A stretch of DNA of 54,001 bases from Caballeronia grimmiae (GCF_000698555.1 NZ_JFHE01000040.1:1-54001), one strand, 5' to 3'; positions 8,033-17,362 are shown, counted from the first letter of the stretch. Numbers and translations are program-made. The notes: a model not told the origin generated them from the letters alone.

Positions 8033-8386
8033 ATGAGCGACAACGATAATCAGGAAGCCGCCCGCCAAGCCCGCTATCGACGCTACGAAGCCGCCGGTGA
8101 AGCATCGGTCCGCGCCGATCTCGAAGAGGCCGCGCACGCCGATCCGGAAATCGCCAGCAAACGCGCCTGGCTGCGGGACAAGGACGCCGCGCGTCAGAAC
8201 GAGCAGTTCCGGGCGATGTTCGCCTCGGTCTCATCGGCGAACGATGCGGCGCAGCTTGCCCGCGAATCCGCGCAGGCGTCGCGCCGCTCCGCCTTCTGGA
8301 CGATGATCGCGGCGCTCGCGGCGACGGCCGGCGTCATCGTCAACGCGGCGATCGCGCTCGGATGGCTCGACTGGCTGAAGCGGTGA
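8033..8386 (+). CDS. Tail-anchored-like membrane protein, 117 aa
   Basis: The first 85 residues are hydrophilic and strongly charged (RYRRYEAAGEASVRADLEEA), probably helical. One membrane helix follows at about residues 89-110 (FWTMIAALAATAGVIVNAAIAL) with a short LDWLKR tail. This is the topology of a C-terminally anchored inner-membrane protein facing the cytoplasm. The ATG at 8033 starts a compositionally sound frame; upstream in-frame codons are Arg-rich noise. Function unknown. Confidence 0.6.
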   Translation: MSDNDNQEAARQARYRRYEAAGEASVRADLEEAAHADPEIASKRAWLRDKDAARQNEQFRAMFASVSSANDAAQLARESAQASRRSAFWTMIAALAATAGVIVNAAIALGWLDWLKR

Positions 8387-8416
8387 GGCCGTGAAGCGGC
8401 GAAACGGTAAAGCGCG

Positions 8417-8614
8417 TTAGAACGTCCACCAGGAGCGCACGCCCGGTTCGCCGTCGAGCGCGCGCAGGAAGTCGTCGGCGAAGGCATCGCTTGCGGCTTT
8501 CCATTCCGGCGTGCCGGCCGGCAGATCGTTCGGGTTCTTCAGGCCGCGCGCATGGCGGATGACGGCGACCGCTTCGCTCACGGCGGCGATCGATTCCAGA
8601 CTTTGCATGTTCAT
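8417..8614 (-). CDS. Small hypothetical protein, 65 aa
   Basis: A short acidic protein (AAVSEAVAVIRHARG, PEWKAASDAFADDFLRAL) ending in RSWWTF. Two ATG codons (8614 and 8608) are available and no clear ribosome site separates them. It lies 31 bp downstream of the MFS gene on the same strand and may be its operon partner. I recognise no family. Confidence 0.5.
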   Translation of the reverse strand: MNMQSLESIAAVSEAVAVIRHARGLKNPNDLPAGTPEWKAASDAFADDFLRALDGEPGVRSWWTF

Positions 8615-8645
8615 ACCGTGGTTTACGGCACGCAACGCCCGACAT

Positions 8646-10094
8646 TTAGCGCCGCGATCTGTCCGCCTTGCCATGCCCCGACACCAGCGCACCGGCGTCT
8701 TTCGGCAGCCTGAGCAGATCGATCACGGCCGCAAGCCCGATGAAACCGACGATCAGGAACGCGACGCTGAAATCCTCCGGTGCGATCGAATGCGCATCGT
8801 GGCCGTGCAGCCACTCGCCGATGCGCAGCGCAATCGCGCCGGCCGCGACGCCAACGCCCATCGTCATCTGAAAAAGCGTGCTCGATAGTGCCGACGCGCC
8901 GCTCATCTGCGCCTTCGGCACGTCGGCGAAGCTGAGCGTGTTGAGCGCCGTGAACTGGAGCGAGCGCGACAGGCCGCTCGCGAACAGCACGACGGCAATG
9001 GCGAGCTTCGGCGTCGACGGGGCGAGCAGGGCCATCGCGGCGAGCGAGAGCGCCGCAATCACGCCGTTGACGATCAGCACGCGGCGAAAGCCGAATCGCC
9101 GCATGACGGGCGTGGTGACGATTTTCATCGACAGGTTGCCGGCGAAGACGGCGAGCGTGAGCAGGCCCGAATCGAATGCGTTCATGCCGAAGCCGACCTG
9201 GAACATCAGCGGCAGCAGAAACGGCGCGGCGCTGATGGCGATGCGAAACAGCGAGCCTCCGCCCATCGCCACGGCGAAGGTCTGGATCTTGAGCGGCGCG
9301 AGATCGACGACCGGCTGCGCCGCGCGCCGCAGATGCCGCCACGACAGGACGCCCGCCACGCCGCCCATCGCGACGAGCGCGCCGACGAGCGGCCACGAGG
9401 CGTCGTTGCGGCCGACGAGTTCCATCGCGTAGAGCAGCGTCACGCAGGCGATGCCGCACAGCACGAAGCCCGCGAAGTCGAAGCGGCGCTGCGCATCCTC
9501 ACGCACGTTGTCGACGAAGCGCCAGGTCAGCAACAGGCCGATCAGACCGAGCGGCACGTTCAGATAGAAAATCCATCGCCAGGAAGAATACGTCGTGATG
9601 AAACCGCCGAGCGGCGGCCCGATGACCGGTGCGACGAGTCCCGGCCACGTAATGATGGCGATGGCGCGCATCAGCCCGTCTTTGGGCGTCGCGCGCAGGA
9701 CGGCGAGGCGTCCGACCGGCACCATCATCGCTCCGCCGATGCCCTGCAGCACGCGCGCCGCAGCGAACGCGGGCAGTGTCGATGTCGTCGCGCAGAGCAC
9801 GGACGCCGCCGTGAACACGGCGATTGCGCTGCCGAACACGGTGCGAAGGCCGAAGCGGTCGGCGGCCCATCCGCTGATCGGAATGAACACCGCCAGCGTG
9901 AGCAGATACGCGGTGATGCCGAGGCTCATGTCGGCGGGATGCACGCCGAACGAACGCGCCATCTGCGGCAACGCGGTCGCGATGATGGTGCCGTCGAGGT
10001 TCTCCATGAAGAACGTCGCGGCGACGAGCATGACGATGATCGAGGAGCCCGGCTTCGTGCGGTCGGGTTCGCTGGAGGCAGTGGAAGAGGACAT
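8646..10094 (-). CDS. MFS transporter, DHA2 (EmrB/QacA) family drug exporter
   Basis: The 482-aa protein has the 14-helix pattern of DHA2 drug:H+ antiporters. It carries the family motifs NLDGTIIATALPQMA in helix 1, the motif-A loop GWAADRFGLR and the motif-C-like WRWIFYLNVPLGLIGL after helix 5. It should export hydrophobic or cationic compounds across the inner membrane. No membrane-fusion (EmrA) or outer-membrane partner is adjacent, so it acts alone or with unlinked partners. It is divergent from the aldo-keto reductase at 10260; no dedicated regulator is seen nearby. Confidence 0.9.
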   Translation of the reverse strand: MSSSTASSEPDRTKPGSSIIVMLVAATFFMENLDGTIIATALPQMARSFGVHPADMSLGITAYLLTLAVFIPISGWAADRFGLRTVFGSAIAVFTAASVLCATTSTLPAFAAARVLQGIGGAMMVPVGRLAVLRATPKDGLMRAIAIITWPGLVAPVIGPPLGGFITTYSSWRWIFYLNVPLGLIGLLLTWRFVDNVREDAQRRFDFAGFVLCGIACVTLLYAMELVGRNDASWPLVGALVAMGGVAGVLSWRHLRRAAQPVVDLAPLKIQTFAVAMGGGSLFRIAISAAPFLLPLMFQVGFGMNAFDSGLLTLAVFAGNLSMKIVTTPVMRRFGFRRVLIVNGVIAALSLAAMALLAPSTPKLAIAVVLFASGLSRSLQFTALNTLSFADVPKAQMSGASALSSTLFQMTMGVGVAAGAIALRIGEWLHGHDAHSIAPEDFSVAFLIVGFIGLAAVIDLLRLPKDAGALVSGHGKADRSRR

Positions 10095-10259
10095 CGGCCG
10101 GGTCGTTTGATCGTGTGGAAGGCGCAGTGCGTGAATTCTAGCCGTGGGAGCAGACCTCGCGCGCCTATGGTAGTTTCTGCGGTTGGTCGGCTATGTCTGC
10201 CGTGGACAGTTCGCCAGCGGGTGTCACCAAGCAGGCTTCAATAAAAAAGGAACCAAGCG

Positions 10260-11312
10260 ATGAAGTATCGGAAACTGGGCGATTCGGGCGTCGACGTGAG
10301 TCTGATCGGGCTCGGCACCATGACCTGGGGCGAGCAGAACACCGAAAGCGAAGCGCACGAGCAGATCGACTACGCGCTCGCGCAAGGCGTGAACCTGATC
10401 GACGCCGCCGAAATGTATCCGGTGCCGCCGCGCCCCGAAACGCAGGGCCGCACCGAGGAGTACATCGGCACGTGGCTCGCGAAAAACGCCGGCAAGCGCG
10501 GCGATATCGTGCTCGCGACCAAGATCGCCGGGCCGGCGCGCCAGCCGCACAATCCGCGTCACATTCGCGGCGCGGGCAATCAGTTCGACCGCAAGAACAT
10601 CAACGAGGCGATCGACAGCAGCCTCAAGCGCCTGCAAACCGACTACGTCGATCTTTATCAGCTGCACTGGCCCGACCGCAGCACGATGACTTTCGGCCGC
10701 GGGGCGTATCCGTATATCGACGATGAATACACCGTGCCTATCGAGGAAACGCTCGCCGCGCTCGGCGATCTCGTGAAGGCCGGCAAGATTCGCTACGTGG
10801 GCGTGTCGAACGAAACGCCGTGGGGCGTCGCGCAGTTTCTGCGCGCGGCGGAGAAGGCGGGGCTGCCGCGTATCGTCAGCATTCAGAACCCCTACAGTCT
10901 CGTGAATCGCACCTACGAGCTCGGGCTGTCCGAATTCACGCACAAGGAAGGCATCGGCCTGCTCGCGTATTCGCCGCTCGCGTTCGGCTGGCTGTCGGGC
11001 AAGTACGAGGGCGGGGCACGTCCGGCGGGCGCGCGCATCACGCTGTTCGAGCGGTTCCAGCGCTACAGCAAGCCGCAGGCGATCGCCGCGACCACGTCCT
11101 ACGTCGAACTCGCGAAGCGCCACGGCCTCACGCCGACGCAGCTCGCGCTTGCCTTCGTCAACACGCGTCCGTTCACGACGAGCACGCTGATCGGCGCGAC
11201 GTCGATGGCGCAGTTGCAGGAGAATGTGGCGAGCGTGGACATCGAACTGTCCGACGAGATCCTCGCGGAAATCGAGGCCTTGCACGAGCGTCAGCCGAAT
11301 CCCGCGCCGTAA
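10260..11312 (+). CDS. tas: Tas-like NADP(H)-dependent aldo-keto reductase
   Basis: The 350-aa protein is close to E. coli Tas along its whole length, including LGLGTMTWGEQNTE-type N-terminus, EMYPVPPRPETQG and the GVSNET and IQNPYSL blocks. The catalytic tetrad is present as Asp48, Tyr53, Lys88 and His136. It should reduce aldehydes or ketones in the cytosol with NADPH; the physiological substrate is not known. AAAAAGGAA upstream gives a good ribosome site. The tas symbol rests on overall similarity, not on demonstrated function. Confidence 0.88.
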   Translation: MKYRKLGDSGVDVSLIGLGTMTWGEQNTESEAHEQIDYALAQGVNLIDAAEMYPVPPRPETQGRTEEYIGTWLAKNAGKRGDIVLATKIAGPARQPHNPRHIRGAGNQFDRKNINEAIDSSLKRLQTDYVDLYQLHWPDRSTMTFGRGAYPYIDDEYTVPIEETLAALGDLVKAGKIRYVGVSNETPWGVAQFLRAAEKAGLPRIVSIQNPYSLVNRTYELGLSEFTHKEGIGLLAYSPLAFGWLSGKYEGGARPAGARITLFERFQRYSKPQAIAATTSYVELAKRHGLTPTQLALAFVNTRPFTTSTLIGATSMAQLQENVASVDIELSDEILAEIEALHERQPNPAP

Positions 11313-11320
11313 TGCCGTAA

Positions 11321-11344
11321 CGCGGTTCCGGTCACCGGACCGCG
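11321..11344 (+). terminator. GC hairpin downstream of the aldo-keto reductase
   Basis: A 10-bp stem with one bulged T (CGCGGT-CCGG with CCGG-ACCGCG) and a TCA loop begins 8 bp after the stop. No T run follows, so it is a possible terminator or 3' end stabiliser only. The rest of the 300-bp gap before tkt (to 11612) holds the presumed tkt promoter; I see no gene in it. Confidence 0.4.
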
Positions 11345-11612
11345 GATGTGTCAGCATGGATGCATGAACCGGGCGATGCGTCGTTTCATCACCGAGACGC
11401 CGCCCGGACGAAACACCCGAATCACCGGACGCACAGGTTGTGCGCGTCGCGCGTCCCAGTCCTGCCGAATACGAGAGCCGCGCCTGACGGCGCGCTTTCC
11501 GTCTTACTCGCGTGCGATGCCGCCGTAAGGCACCGCACTTGCTCGATGGTCCTGGTTGCCCGCTGCGGCGCCTCTCGCCACAGCGCGCTCTTCAAGAAAG
11601 GAGTCGTCGCTC

Positions 11613-13712
11613 ATGTCGCAAGTCACGCCGCAATCCCAAGATCTGGATCGCCTGGCCATCGATACGATCCGCACGCTGTCGATGGACGCCGTGCAGAAAG
11701 CCAATTCCGGCCACCCCGGCACGCCGATGGCGCTCGCGCCGGTCGCGTTCCATCTGTGGCAAAACCATCTCCGCTACGATCCGGACGCGCCGCTGTGGCC
11801 GAACCGCGACCGCTTCGTGCTGTCGGTCGGACATGCGTCGATGCTGCTGTATTCGCTCCTGCATCTCGCGGGCGTGAAGGAGGTCGATGAAAGCGGCAAG
11901 CCGACCGGCAAGCCCGCCGTTTCCATCGACGATATCCAGCAGTTCCGCCAGCTCGGCAGCAAGACGCCGGGCCACCCGGAGTTCCGCATGACGACCGGCG
12001 TCGAAACCACGACCGGCCCGCTCGGGCAAGGTCTCGGCAACAGCGTGGGCATGGCGATGGCTGCGCGCTGGAAGGAAACGCACTTCAACAAGGCGGACGC
12101 GACGCTCTTCGATTACCGCGTCTATGCGCTCTGCGGCGACGGCGACATGATGGAAGGCGTCTCGCACGAGGCGGCGTCGCTGGCGGGGCATCTGAAGCTG
12201 TCGAACCTCATCTGGATTTACGACAGCAACCGCGTGACGATCGAAGGCCACACGGACCTCGCCTACAGCGACGACGTCGAAGCGCGCTTTCACGGCTACA
12301 ACTGGAACACGCTGCATGTCGACGACGCCAACGACGCAGCCGCGCTCGAAGCCGCGCTCAACGAAGCGAAGGCGTCGACGGACAAGCCGACGCTGATCGT
12401 GGTGAAGAGCATCATCGGCTGGGGCGCGCCGAACAAGCAGGACACGGCGAGCGCGCACGGCGAGCCGCTCGGCGACGCGGAAATCAAGCTCGCGAAGAAG
12501 TTCTACGGCTGGCCGGAAGACGCGCAGTTCCTCGTCCCCGATGGCGTGATGCAGCATTTCGCCGATGGCATGGGCGCGCGCGGAAAGGCGGCGCATGCCG
12601 AGTGGAAGCAGCGCTTCGACGCCTACGAGAAGGCCAACCCCGAGCTGGCGAAAGAAGCGTGGCTGATGCTCGAGAACAAGCTGCCCGAGGGCTGGGACGC
12701 CGACATTCCCACGTTCGAGCCGGACGAAAAGGGCATCGCGACGCGCGAATCGTCGGGCAAGGTGCTGAACGCGATCGCGCAACGCATTCCTTGGATGCTC
12801 GGCGGCGCGGCGGACCTCGCGCCATCGACGAAAACGAATCTCAAGTTCGAAGGCGCGGGCAGCTTCGAGCACGACAACTACGGCGGGCGCAATCTGCACT
12901 TCGGCATTCGCGAGCACGGCATGGGCGCGGTCGCCAACGGGCTCGCGCTGTCGGGGCTGCGGCCGTTCGCATCGACATTTCTGATTTTCAGCGACTACAT
13001 GAAGCCGCCGATCCGTCTCTCGGCGATCATGGAAGTGCCGGTCATCTACGTGTTCACGCACGATTCGATTGGCGTCGGCGAAGACGGTCCGACGCATCAG
13101 CCGATCGAGCAACTCGCGTCGCTGCGTGGCGTGCCCGGTCTGACGACGCTGCGCCCCGCCGATGCCAACGAGGTGAGCGAAGCCTGGCGCGTGGCGCTGT
13201 CGCATTCGAAGGAGCCGTCGTGCATCGTCGTGACGCGCCAGCCGCTGCCGACCTTCGACCGCACGAAGTACGCGTCGGCCGAAGGCGTGCGGCGCGGCGC
13301 TTACGTGCTCGCCGATGCCCCCGATGGCAAGCAGCCCGAAGTGCTGCTGCTGGCAACAGGCAGCGAAGTGTCGCTGTGCGTCGAGGCGTATGAGAAGCTC
13401 AAGAGCGAAGGCATTGCGGCGCGCGTCGTGTCGATGCCGTCGTGGGACATCTTCGAGAAGCAGGACGAGGCGTACAAGGAATCGGTGCTGCCGTCGGGCG
13501 TGAATGCGCGCGTGGCGGTCGAGCAGGCCGCGACGCTCGGCTGGGACCGCTATACCGGGCGTCTCGGCGCGCAGATCGTGATGCATACCTTCGGCGCATC
13601 GGCGCCGCTCAAGGCGCTCAAGACGAAGTTCGGCTTCACGCTCGAAGGCGTCTACGAAGCCGCGAAAAAGCAGATCGAGCGCGTGAAGGCCGACGCCAAT
13701 GGCAAGGAGTGA
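11613..13712 (+). CDS. tkt: Transketolase
   Basis: The 699-aa protein is a full-length transketolase. It shows the thiamine pyrophosphate region GHPGTPMALAP, the metal-binding GDGDMMEG motif with downstream NLIWIYDSNRVTIEG, and the transketolase signature in the central domain (FGIREHGMGAVANG, HDSIGVGEDGPTHQP). It transfers two-carbon units between sugar phosphates in the non-oxidative pentose phosphate pathway. AAGGAG 9 nt before ATG 11613 fixes the start. It is followed after 7 bp by 6-phosphogluconate dehydrogenase; no Calvin-cycle genes are near, so a cbbT role is less likely. Confidence 0.96.
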   Translation: MSQVTPQSQDLDRLAIDTIRTLSMDAVQKANSGHPGTPMALAPVAFHLWQNHLRYDPDAPLWPNRDRFVLSVGHASMLLYSLLHLAGVKEVDESGKPTGKPAVSIDDIQQFRQLGSKTPGHPEFRMTTGVETTTGPLGQGLGNSVGMAMAARWKETHFNKADATLFDYRVYALCGDGDMMEGVSHEAASLAGHLKLSNLIWIYDSNRVTIEGHTDLAYSDDVEARFHGYNWNTLHVDDANDAAALEAALNEAKASTDKPTLIVVKSIIGWGAPNKQDTASAHGEPLGDAEIKLAKKFYGWPEDAQFLVPDGVMQHFADGMGARGKAAHAEWKQRFDAYEKANPELAKEAWLMLENKLPEGWDADIPTFEPDEKGIATRESSGKVLNAIAQRIPWMLGGAADLAPSTKTNLKFEGAGSFEHDNYGGRNLHFGIREHGMGAVANGLALSGLRPFASTFLIFSDYMKPPIRLSAIMEVPVIYVFTHDSIGVGEDGPTHQPIEQLASLRGVPGLTTLRPADANEVSEAWRVALSHSKEPSCIVVTRQPLPTFDRTKYASAEGVRRGAYVLADAPDGKQPEVLLLATGSEVSLCVEAYEKLKSEGIAARVVSMPSWDIFEKQDEAYKESVLPSGVNARVAVEQAATLGWDRYTGRLGAQIVMHTFGASAPLKALKTKFGFTLEGVYEAAKKQIERVKADANGKE

Positions 13713-13719
13713 GCACATC

Positions 13720-14700
13720 ATGCAGATCGGCATCGTTGGGCTGGGACGCATGGGCGGCAACATCGGCAGGCGTCTGATGCAGGGCGGGCACGAATGCGTC
13801 GTCTACGATCACAACCCGCAGGCGACCGAAGCGCTCGCGAGCGAAGGCGCGACCGGTGCGAAAGACCTGGGCGATCTCGTCTCGAAGCTTGCCGCGCCGC
13901 GCGTCATCTGGCTGATGCTGCCTGCGGGCAAGATCACCGAGGACACGCTCACGGATCTCCACAAGATTCTTGCGGCGGACGACGTGGTGATCGACGGCGG
14001 CAACAGCTTCTACAAGGACGATATCCGCCGCGCCGCGCAGTTTCGCGAGCAGGGCGTGCATTACGTCGATGTCGGCACGTCGGGCGGCGTTTGGGGCCTG
14101 ACGCGCGGCTATTGCATGATGATCGGCGGCGAAGAAGCGGTGGTCCGCCGGCTCGATCCGATCTTCGCGACGCTCGCGCCAGGCCGCGGCGACATTCCGG
14201 AAACGCCGGGCCGCGAAGGACGCGATCCGCGCGTCGTGAACGGCTACATGCATTGCGGCGCGGTCGGGTCGGGGCACTTCGTGAAGATGGTGCATAACGG
14301 CATCGAGTACGGACTGATGCAGGCGTATGCGGAAGGCTTCCACATCCTCAGGCACAAGGAGTCGCCGGACTTGCCGGAGAACGAACGCTACTCGCTCGAC
14401 CTCGCTGATATCGCGGAAGTGTGGCGGCGCGGCAGTGTCGTGTCGTCGTGGCTGCTCGATCTGACGGCGGGCGCGCTCGCGAGCGACGAAGGACTCGAGC
14501 GCTTCTCGACGGAAGTGGCCGACAGCGGCGAAGGACGCTGGACGATCGAAGCGGCGATCGAAGAAGCGGTTCCGGCGCAGGTGCTGTCGGCTGCGCTCTA
14601 TACGCGGTTCCGCTCGCGCGATGCCGATCTCTTCCCCGAGCGCATGCTCTCCGCGATGCGCTTCGGCTTCGGCGGGCACAAGGAGTTTCCGGTGAAGTAA
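13720..14700 (+). CDS. gnd: 6-phosphogluconate dehydrogenase, decarboxylating (short GndA type)
   Basis: The 326-aa protein has the NAD(P) Rossmann motif GLGRMGGNIG at the N-terminus, the GGNSFYKDD segment, the substrate-binding VGTSGGVWGL, and the FVKMVHNGIEYGLMQAYAEG helix with the catalytic Lys. Its length matches the short YqeC/GndA class rather than the 470-aa class. It converts 6-phosphogluconate to ribulose 5-phosphate and CO2. The ribosome site AAGGAG lies inside the end of tkt, so the two pentose phosphate genes form an operon. Confidence 0.92.
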   Translation: MQIGIVGLGRMGGNIGRRLMQGGHECVVYDHNPQATEALASEGATGAKDLGDLVSKLAAPRVIWLMLPAGKITEDTLTDLHKILAADDVVIDGGNSFYKDDIRRAAQFREQGVHYVDVGTSGGVWGLTRGYCMMIGGEEAVVRRLDPIFATLAPGRGDIPETPGREGRDPRVVNGYMHCGAVGSGHFVKMVHNGIEYGLMQAYAEGFHILRHKESPDLPENERYSLDLADIAEVWRRGSVVSSWLLDLTAGALASDEGLERFSTEVADSGEGRWTIEAAIEEAVPAQVLSAALYTRFRSRDADLFPERMLSAMRFGFGGHKEFPVK

Positions 14701-14717
14701 GCGCCTTTGCCGGCAGA

Positions 14718-14753
14718 ACGGCGATGGACGGTGAACGTCCGTCGCCGTTTTTA
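14718..14753 (+). terminator. Rho-independent terminator after gnd
   Basis: A stem of about 12 bp (ACGGCGATGGACG with CGTCCGTCGCCGT, one mismatch) with a GTGAA loop region is followed by TTTTTA. It lies between the convergent gnd and nodJ-like genes and ends the tkt-gnd transcript. Confidence 0.85.
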
Positions 14754-15596
14754 TTTCATGATGCGCCGCCTGAAGAGCCACGCGCACGCGAAGAACGGCA
14801 GCACGGTATAGGCGATCAGCACGGCCAGATGCAGCGCGACGCCATCGGCGGGGCGTCCGAGCATCGCGGGACGAATCAGCTCGACAGCGTGATAGAGCGG
14901 CAGCGCCTGGGTCGCGTGCTGCGCGAGCGCGGGCAGTTGCGTCACCGGGAAGAACACGCCGGAGAGCAGGAGCATCGGCGTGAGCGCGAGCGTCTGATAG
15001 AACATGAAGAAGTCGTAGCTCGGCGCGATGGCGGTGACGATCATCGCCGTGCTCGCGAACGCCAGTCCGGTCAGCACGATGACGGGCAGCGCGAGCAGCA
15101 TCGACGGAAAACTCGCGTAACCGAGCGCGCCCGCGACGACCATGATCGCGACGCCCGACAGCACCGACTTGCTCGCGGCCCACACGATTTCGCCCAGCAC
15201 GATATCGCCGAGCGTGAGCGGCGTGTGCATGATCGCTTCCCACGTGCGCTGCACCTGCATGCGCGAGAAGCCCGAGTACATCGCTTCGAAACTCGCGGAC
15301 ATCATCACGCTCGACGCCACCGTGCCCGCCGCCAGAAACGCGATATACGACACCCCGTCGACGTGCCCGACCATCAGCCCGAGACCGAGCCCGAGGCCGA
15401 ACAGGTAGATCATCGGATCGGCGAGATTGCCGATCATCGACGCCACCGCAAGCTTCTTCCAGACGAGGTAGTTGCGCCGCCACACCGACATCCAGTGCGT
15501 CGCGTTGGCGGGCAGGGCGCTCGAAAGCGGCGCGAGACTGCCCGGCTGCTTGCGGGTCTTGTCGGCTTGAACGCCCGGTTGTTCGAAGGTTTCCAT
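14751..15596 (-). CDS. nodJ: ABC-2 type permease, NodJ family
   Basis: The 281-aa protein has six predicted membrane segments and the ABC-2 permease pattern. It follows the NodJ type: RRNYLVWKKLAVASMIGN before helix 1, GLGLGLGLMVG in the first pair, then SFEAMYSGFSRMQVQRTWEA and MHTPLTLGDIVLGEI. With the ATPase encoded just upstream it would form an exporter. NodJ moves lipo-chito-oligosaccharides in rhizobia; the homologues in free-living Burkholderia have unknown substrates. No nod biosynthesis genes are seen here, so the symbol marks homology only. Confidence 0.85.
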   Translation of the reverse strand: METFEQPGVQADKTRKQPGSLAPLSSALPANATHWMSVWRRNYLVWKKLAVASMIGNLADPMIYLFGLGLGLGLMVGHVDGVSYIAFLAAGTVASSVMMSASFEAMYSGFSRMQVQRTWEAIMHTPLTLGDIVLGEIVWAASKSVLSGVAIMVVAGALGYASFPSMLLALPVIVLTGLAFASTAMIVTAIAPSYDFFMFYQTLALTPMLLLSGVFFPVTQLPALAQHATQALPLYHAVELIRPAMLGRPADGVALHLAVLIAYTVLPFFACAWLFRRRIMK

Positions 15597-15603
15597 CGTT
15601 CGT

Positions 15604-16560
15604 TCAGTCCACCATTTCGCGCCCGGTCAGGCGCAGGAACACGTCCTCGAGATTCGCCGGACGATGCAGATAGCGAACGTCCGCGCGTCCCTTCACGCGC
15701 GCGTGCACGGGCTGCGGATCGTCGGCGTAACAGAAAATGGTTTCTCCGCTCACTTCGATTCGCTCCACGAGCGGTTCCAGTTCCGCTGCGAGCGCATGCG
15801 GGTCCGGTCCGTAAATTTCGATGACGTCCGAGCCGATCACCGACGCGATCAGATCGTGCGGCCGGCCTTCCACGAGCTTGCGCCCCTCTTCGATCACGCA
15901 CAGGCGGTCGCAAAGGCGCTCGGCTTCCTCCATGAAATGCGTGGTCAGCAGAATGGTCTTGCCGCGTGTGAGGAGCGAGCGCAGCCGCTCCCAGATCAGA
16001 TGCCGCGCCTGGGGATCGAGGCCGGTGGTCGGCTCGTCCATCACGAGGACATCGGGATCGTTGACGAGCGCGCGGGCCAGCGTCAGCCGCCGCTTCATGC
16101 CGCCCGACAGCTCGCCGACGCGCGCATCGGCCTTGCTTTCCAGCCTCGCGAATTCCAGCAGCGACGGCACCAGCGCGGTCATCCGCGCGCCCGTCAGCCC
16201 GAAGTAGCGGCCGAAGACGAGCAGGTTCTCGCGCACGGTGAAGTCGGGATCGAGATTGTCGAACTGCGGCACGACGCCGACGCGTTGCCGGGCGAAGCGC
16301 GCACGCGACGGAACCGGTTCGCCGACGAGGCGGATCGTCCCGCTATCCGGCGACGTGATGCCGAGCAGCATCTTGAGCGTCGTCGTCTTGCCGGCGCCGT
16401 TCGGACCGAGTAGTCCGAAGCATTCGCCCGGACGCACGTCGAACCACAGTCCGTCGACGACGTTCTTCCCGCCGTACTGTTTTCTGACTTCGCTGAATTC
16501 GATGGCGGGCGCGGCCTGAGCGTGATGCCCGGACGCGGCGCGCGGAGCCTGCGTTGCCAT
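15604..16560 (-). CDS. nodI: ABC transporter ATPase, NodI family
   Basis: The 318-aa protein is an ABC ATPase with Walker A GPNGAGKT (52-59), signature LSGGMKRRLTLARAL, and Walker B LVMDEPTTGLD. The C-terminal domain carries the NodI-type signature: SGETIFCYA, then RPANLEDVFLRLTGREM at the end. ATG 16560 is chosen by an AGGTCA site and because the reading frame upstream is compositionally unlike coding sequence. It ends 7 bp before the permease gene. Beta-proteobacterial nodIJ-like genes are considered the source of the rhizobial nodIJ genes. Confidence 0.88.
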   Translation of the reverse strand: MATQAPRAASGHHAQAAPAIEFSEVRKQYGGKNVVDGLWFDVRPGECFGLLGPNGAGKTTTLKMLLGITSPDSGTIRLVGEPVPSRARFARQRVGVVPQFDNLDPDFTVRENLLVFGRYFGLTGARMTALVPSLLEFARLESKADARVGELSGGMKRRLTLARALVNDPDVLVMDEPTTGLDPQARHLIWERLRSLLTRGKTILLTTHFMEEAERLCDRLCVIEEGRKLVEGRPHDLIASVIGSDVIEIYGPDPHALAAELEPLVERIEVSGETIFCYADDPQPVHARVKGRADVRYLHRPANLEDVFLRLTGREMVD

Positions 16561-16852
16561 GCGTGACCTGTTTGAGGGAAAGCAGCGGGCTAGTGTAATC
16601 CAATGCACCACTGCGACGCTTGCGCGCAACTGCATGCTGCGTGCGCGAGTCAAACGAGTGCCGGCTGCGTCCGGCGCGGCTTGCGCCGAACGCGCCGGAG
16701 CCTTGCCGGAAGGGACGCGGCGCAAACTGGCACGGTGCAAGCTAGTGCGGTGTCGCGTTGCGGAAGATTAGCGTTTTCCATCGTTGCGACGCGGGTCGCG
16801 GCACACGATCATCGAGTTACGCCGCGCTCATGCGATGCGGCAGGGAGGCATG

Positions 16853-17362
16853 ATGACAAGTTACCGAAAAATTCTGCTGTGCTACGACGGCTCCCGGGAA
16901 GGCCGCAAGGCGCTGCGCCAGGGCGCGAACCTGGCGCTCGACCTCAACGCGGAAACGCACGTGCTCGCCGTGGTCGACATGCGATCGAGCATCGCCCAGA
17001 GCGCCGGTCTGCTGACGGACGTCGCGTGCGGGCGTTTCGAAGATGCGGCGCGCGACATCCTGCAAGAGGGCGTCGACTGGCTGCGTGAACGCGGACTGCA
17101 GGCGCAGGGGCATTTCGCGTTCGGGCATCCTATCGACGAGATCGCCGCGCTCGCCGACAACCTCAAGGTGGACCTCGTGGTCGTCGGGCATCGTTGCCGC
17201 AGCGGACTCGCGCGATGGTGGATGGGCGCGGGCAATACGCCGCTGCTCGATCGCGTGAAGTGCAGCATTCTGGTGGCGGTCTGTCAGGCGGGCGAATCCG
17301 CCGAAGCGGAAGACGAAGCCGCGTATGCCGCGAAGCCGGTTAAAGCTGAAGAGGGCGCATGA
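16853..17362 (+). CDS. Universal stress protein (UspA family)
   Basis: The 169-aa protein has the single Usp domain: YRKILLCYDGSREGRKAL at the N-terminus, DLVVVGHRCRSGLARWWMGAG for the ATP-binding loop, and the SILVAV strand. A short acidic, low-complexity tail (EAEDEAAYAAKPVKAEEGA) extends beyond the domain. Starts at 16835, 16850 and 16853 are possible; GGGAGG (16843-16848) sits best before 16853. Usp proteins act in the cytosol in stress survival, in many cases by binding ATP. Confidence 0.88.
   Translation: MTSYRKILLCYDGSREGRKALRQGANLALDLNAETHVLAVVDMRSSIAQSAGLLTDVACGRFEDAARDILQEGVDWLRERGLQAQGHFAFGHPIDEIAALADNLKVDLVVVGHRCRSGLARWWMGAGNTPLLDRVKCSILVAVCQAGESAEAEDEAAYAAKPVKAEEGA

Noticed and set aside
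11592..13763. 723-codon open frame antisense to tkt
   Set aside because: It is a mirror of the strongly GC3-biased tkt gene, His/Arg-rich with no family pattern; the plus-strand transketolase explains the region.
13636..15483. 615-codon minus-strand frame across gnd and nodJ
   Set aside because: Arg/His/Ala-rich shadow frame over two well-identified genes; no ribosome site or motif.
14751..16560. True nodulation locus
   Set aside because: Only the exporter pair is present; no nodABC or nod-box-like element was found, so the pair is treated as a homologue of unknown cargo.
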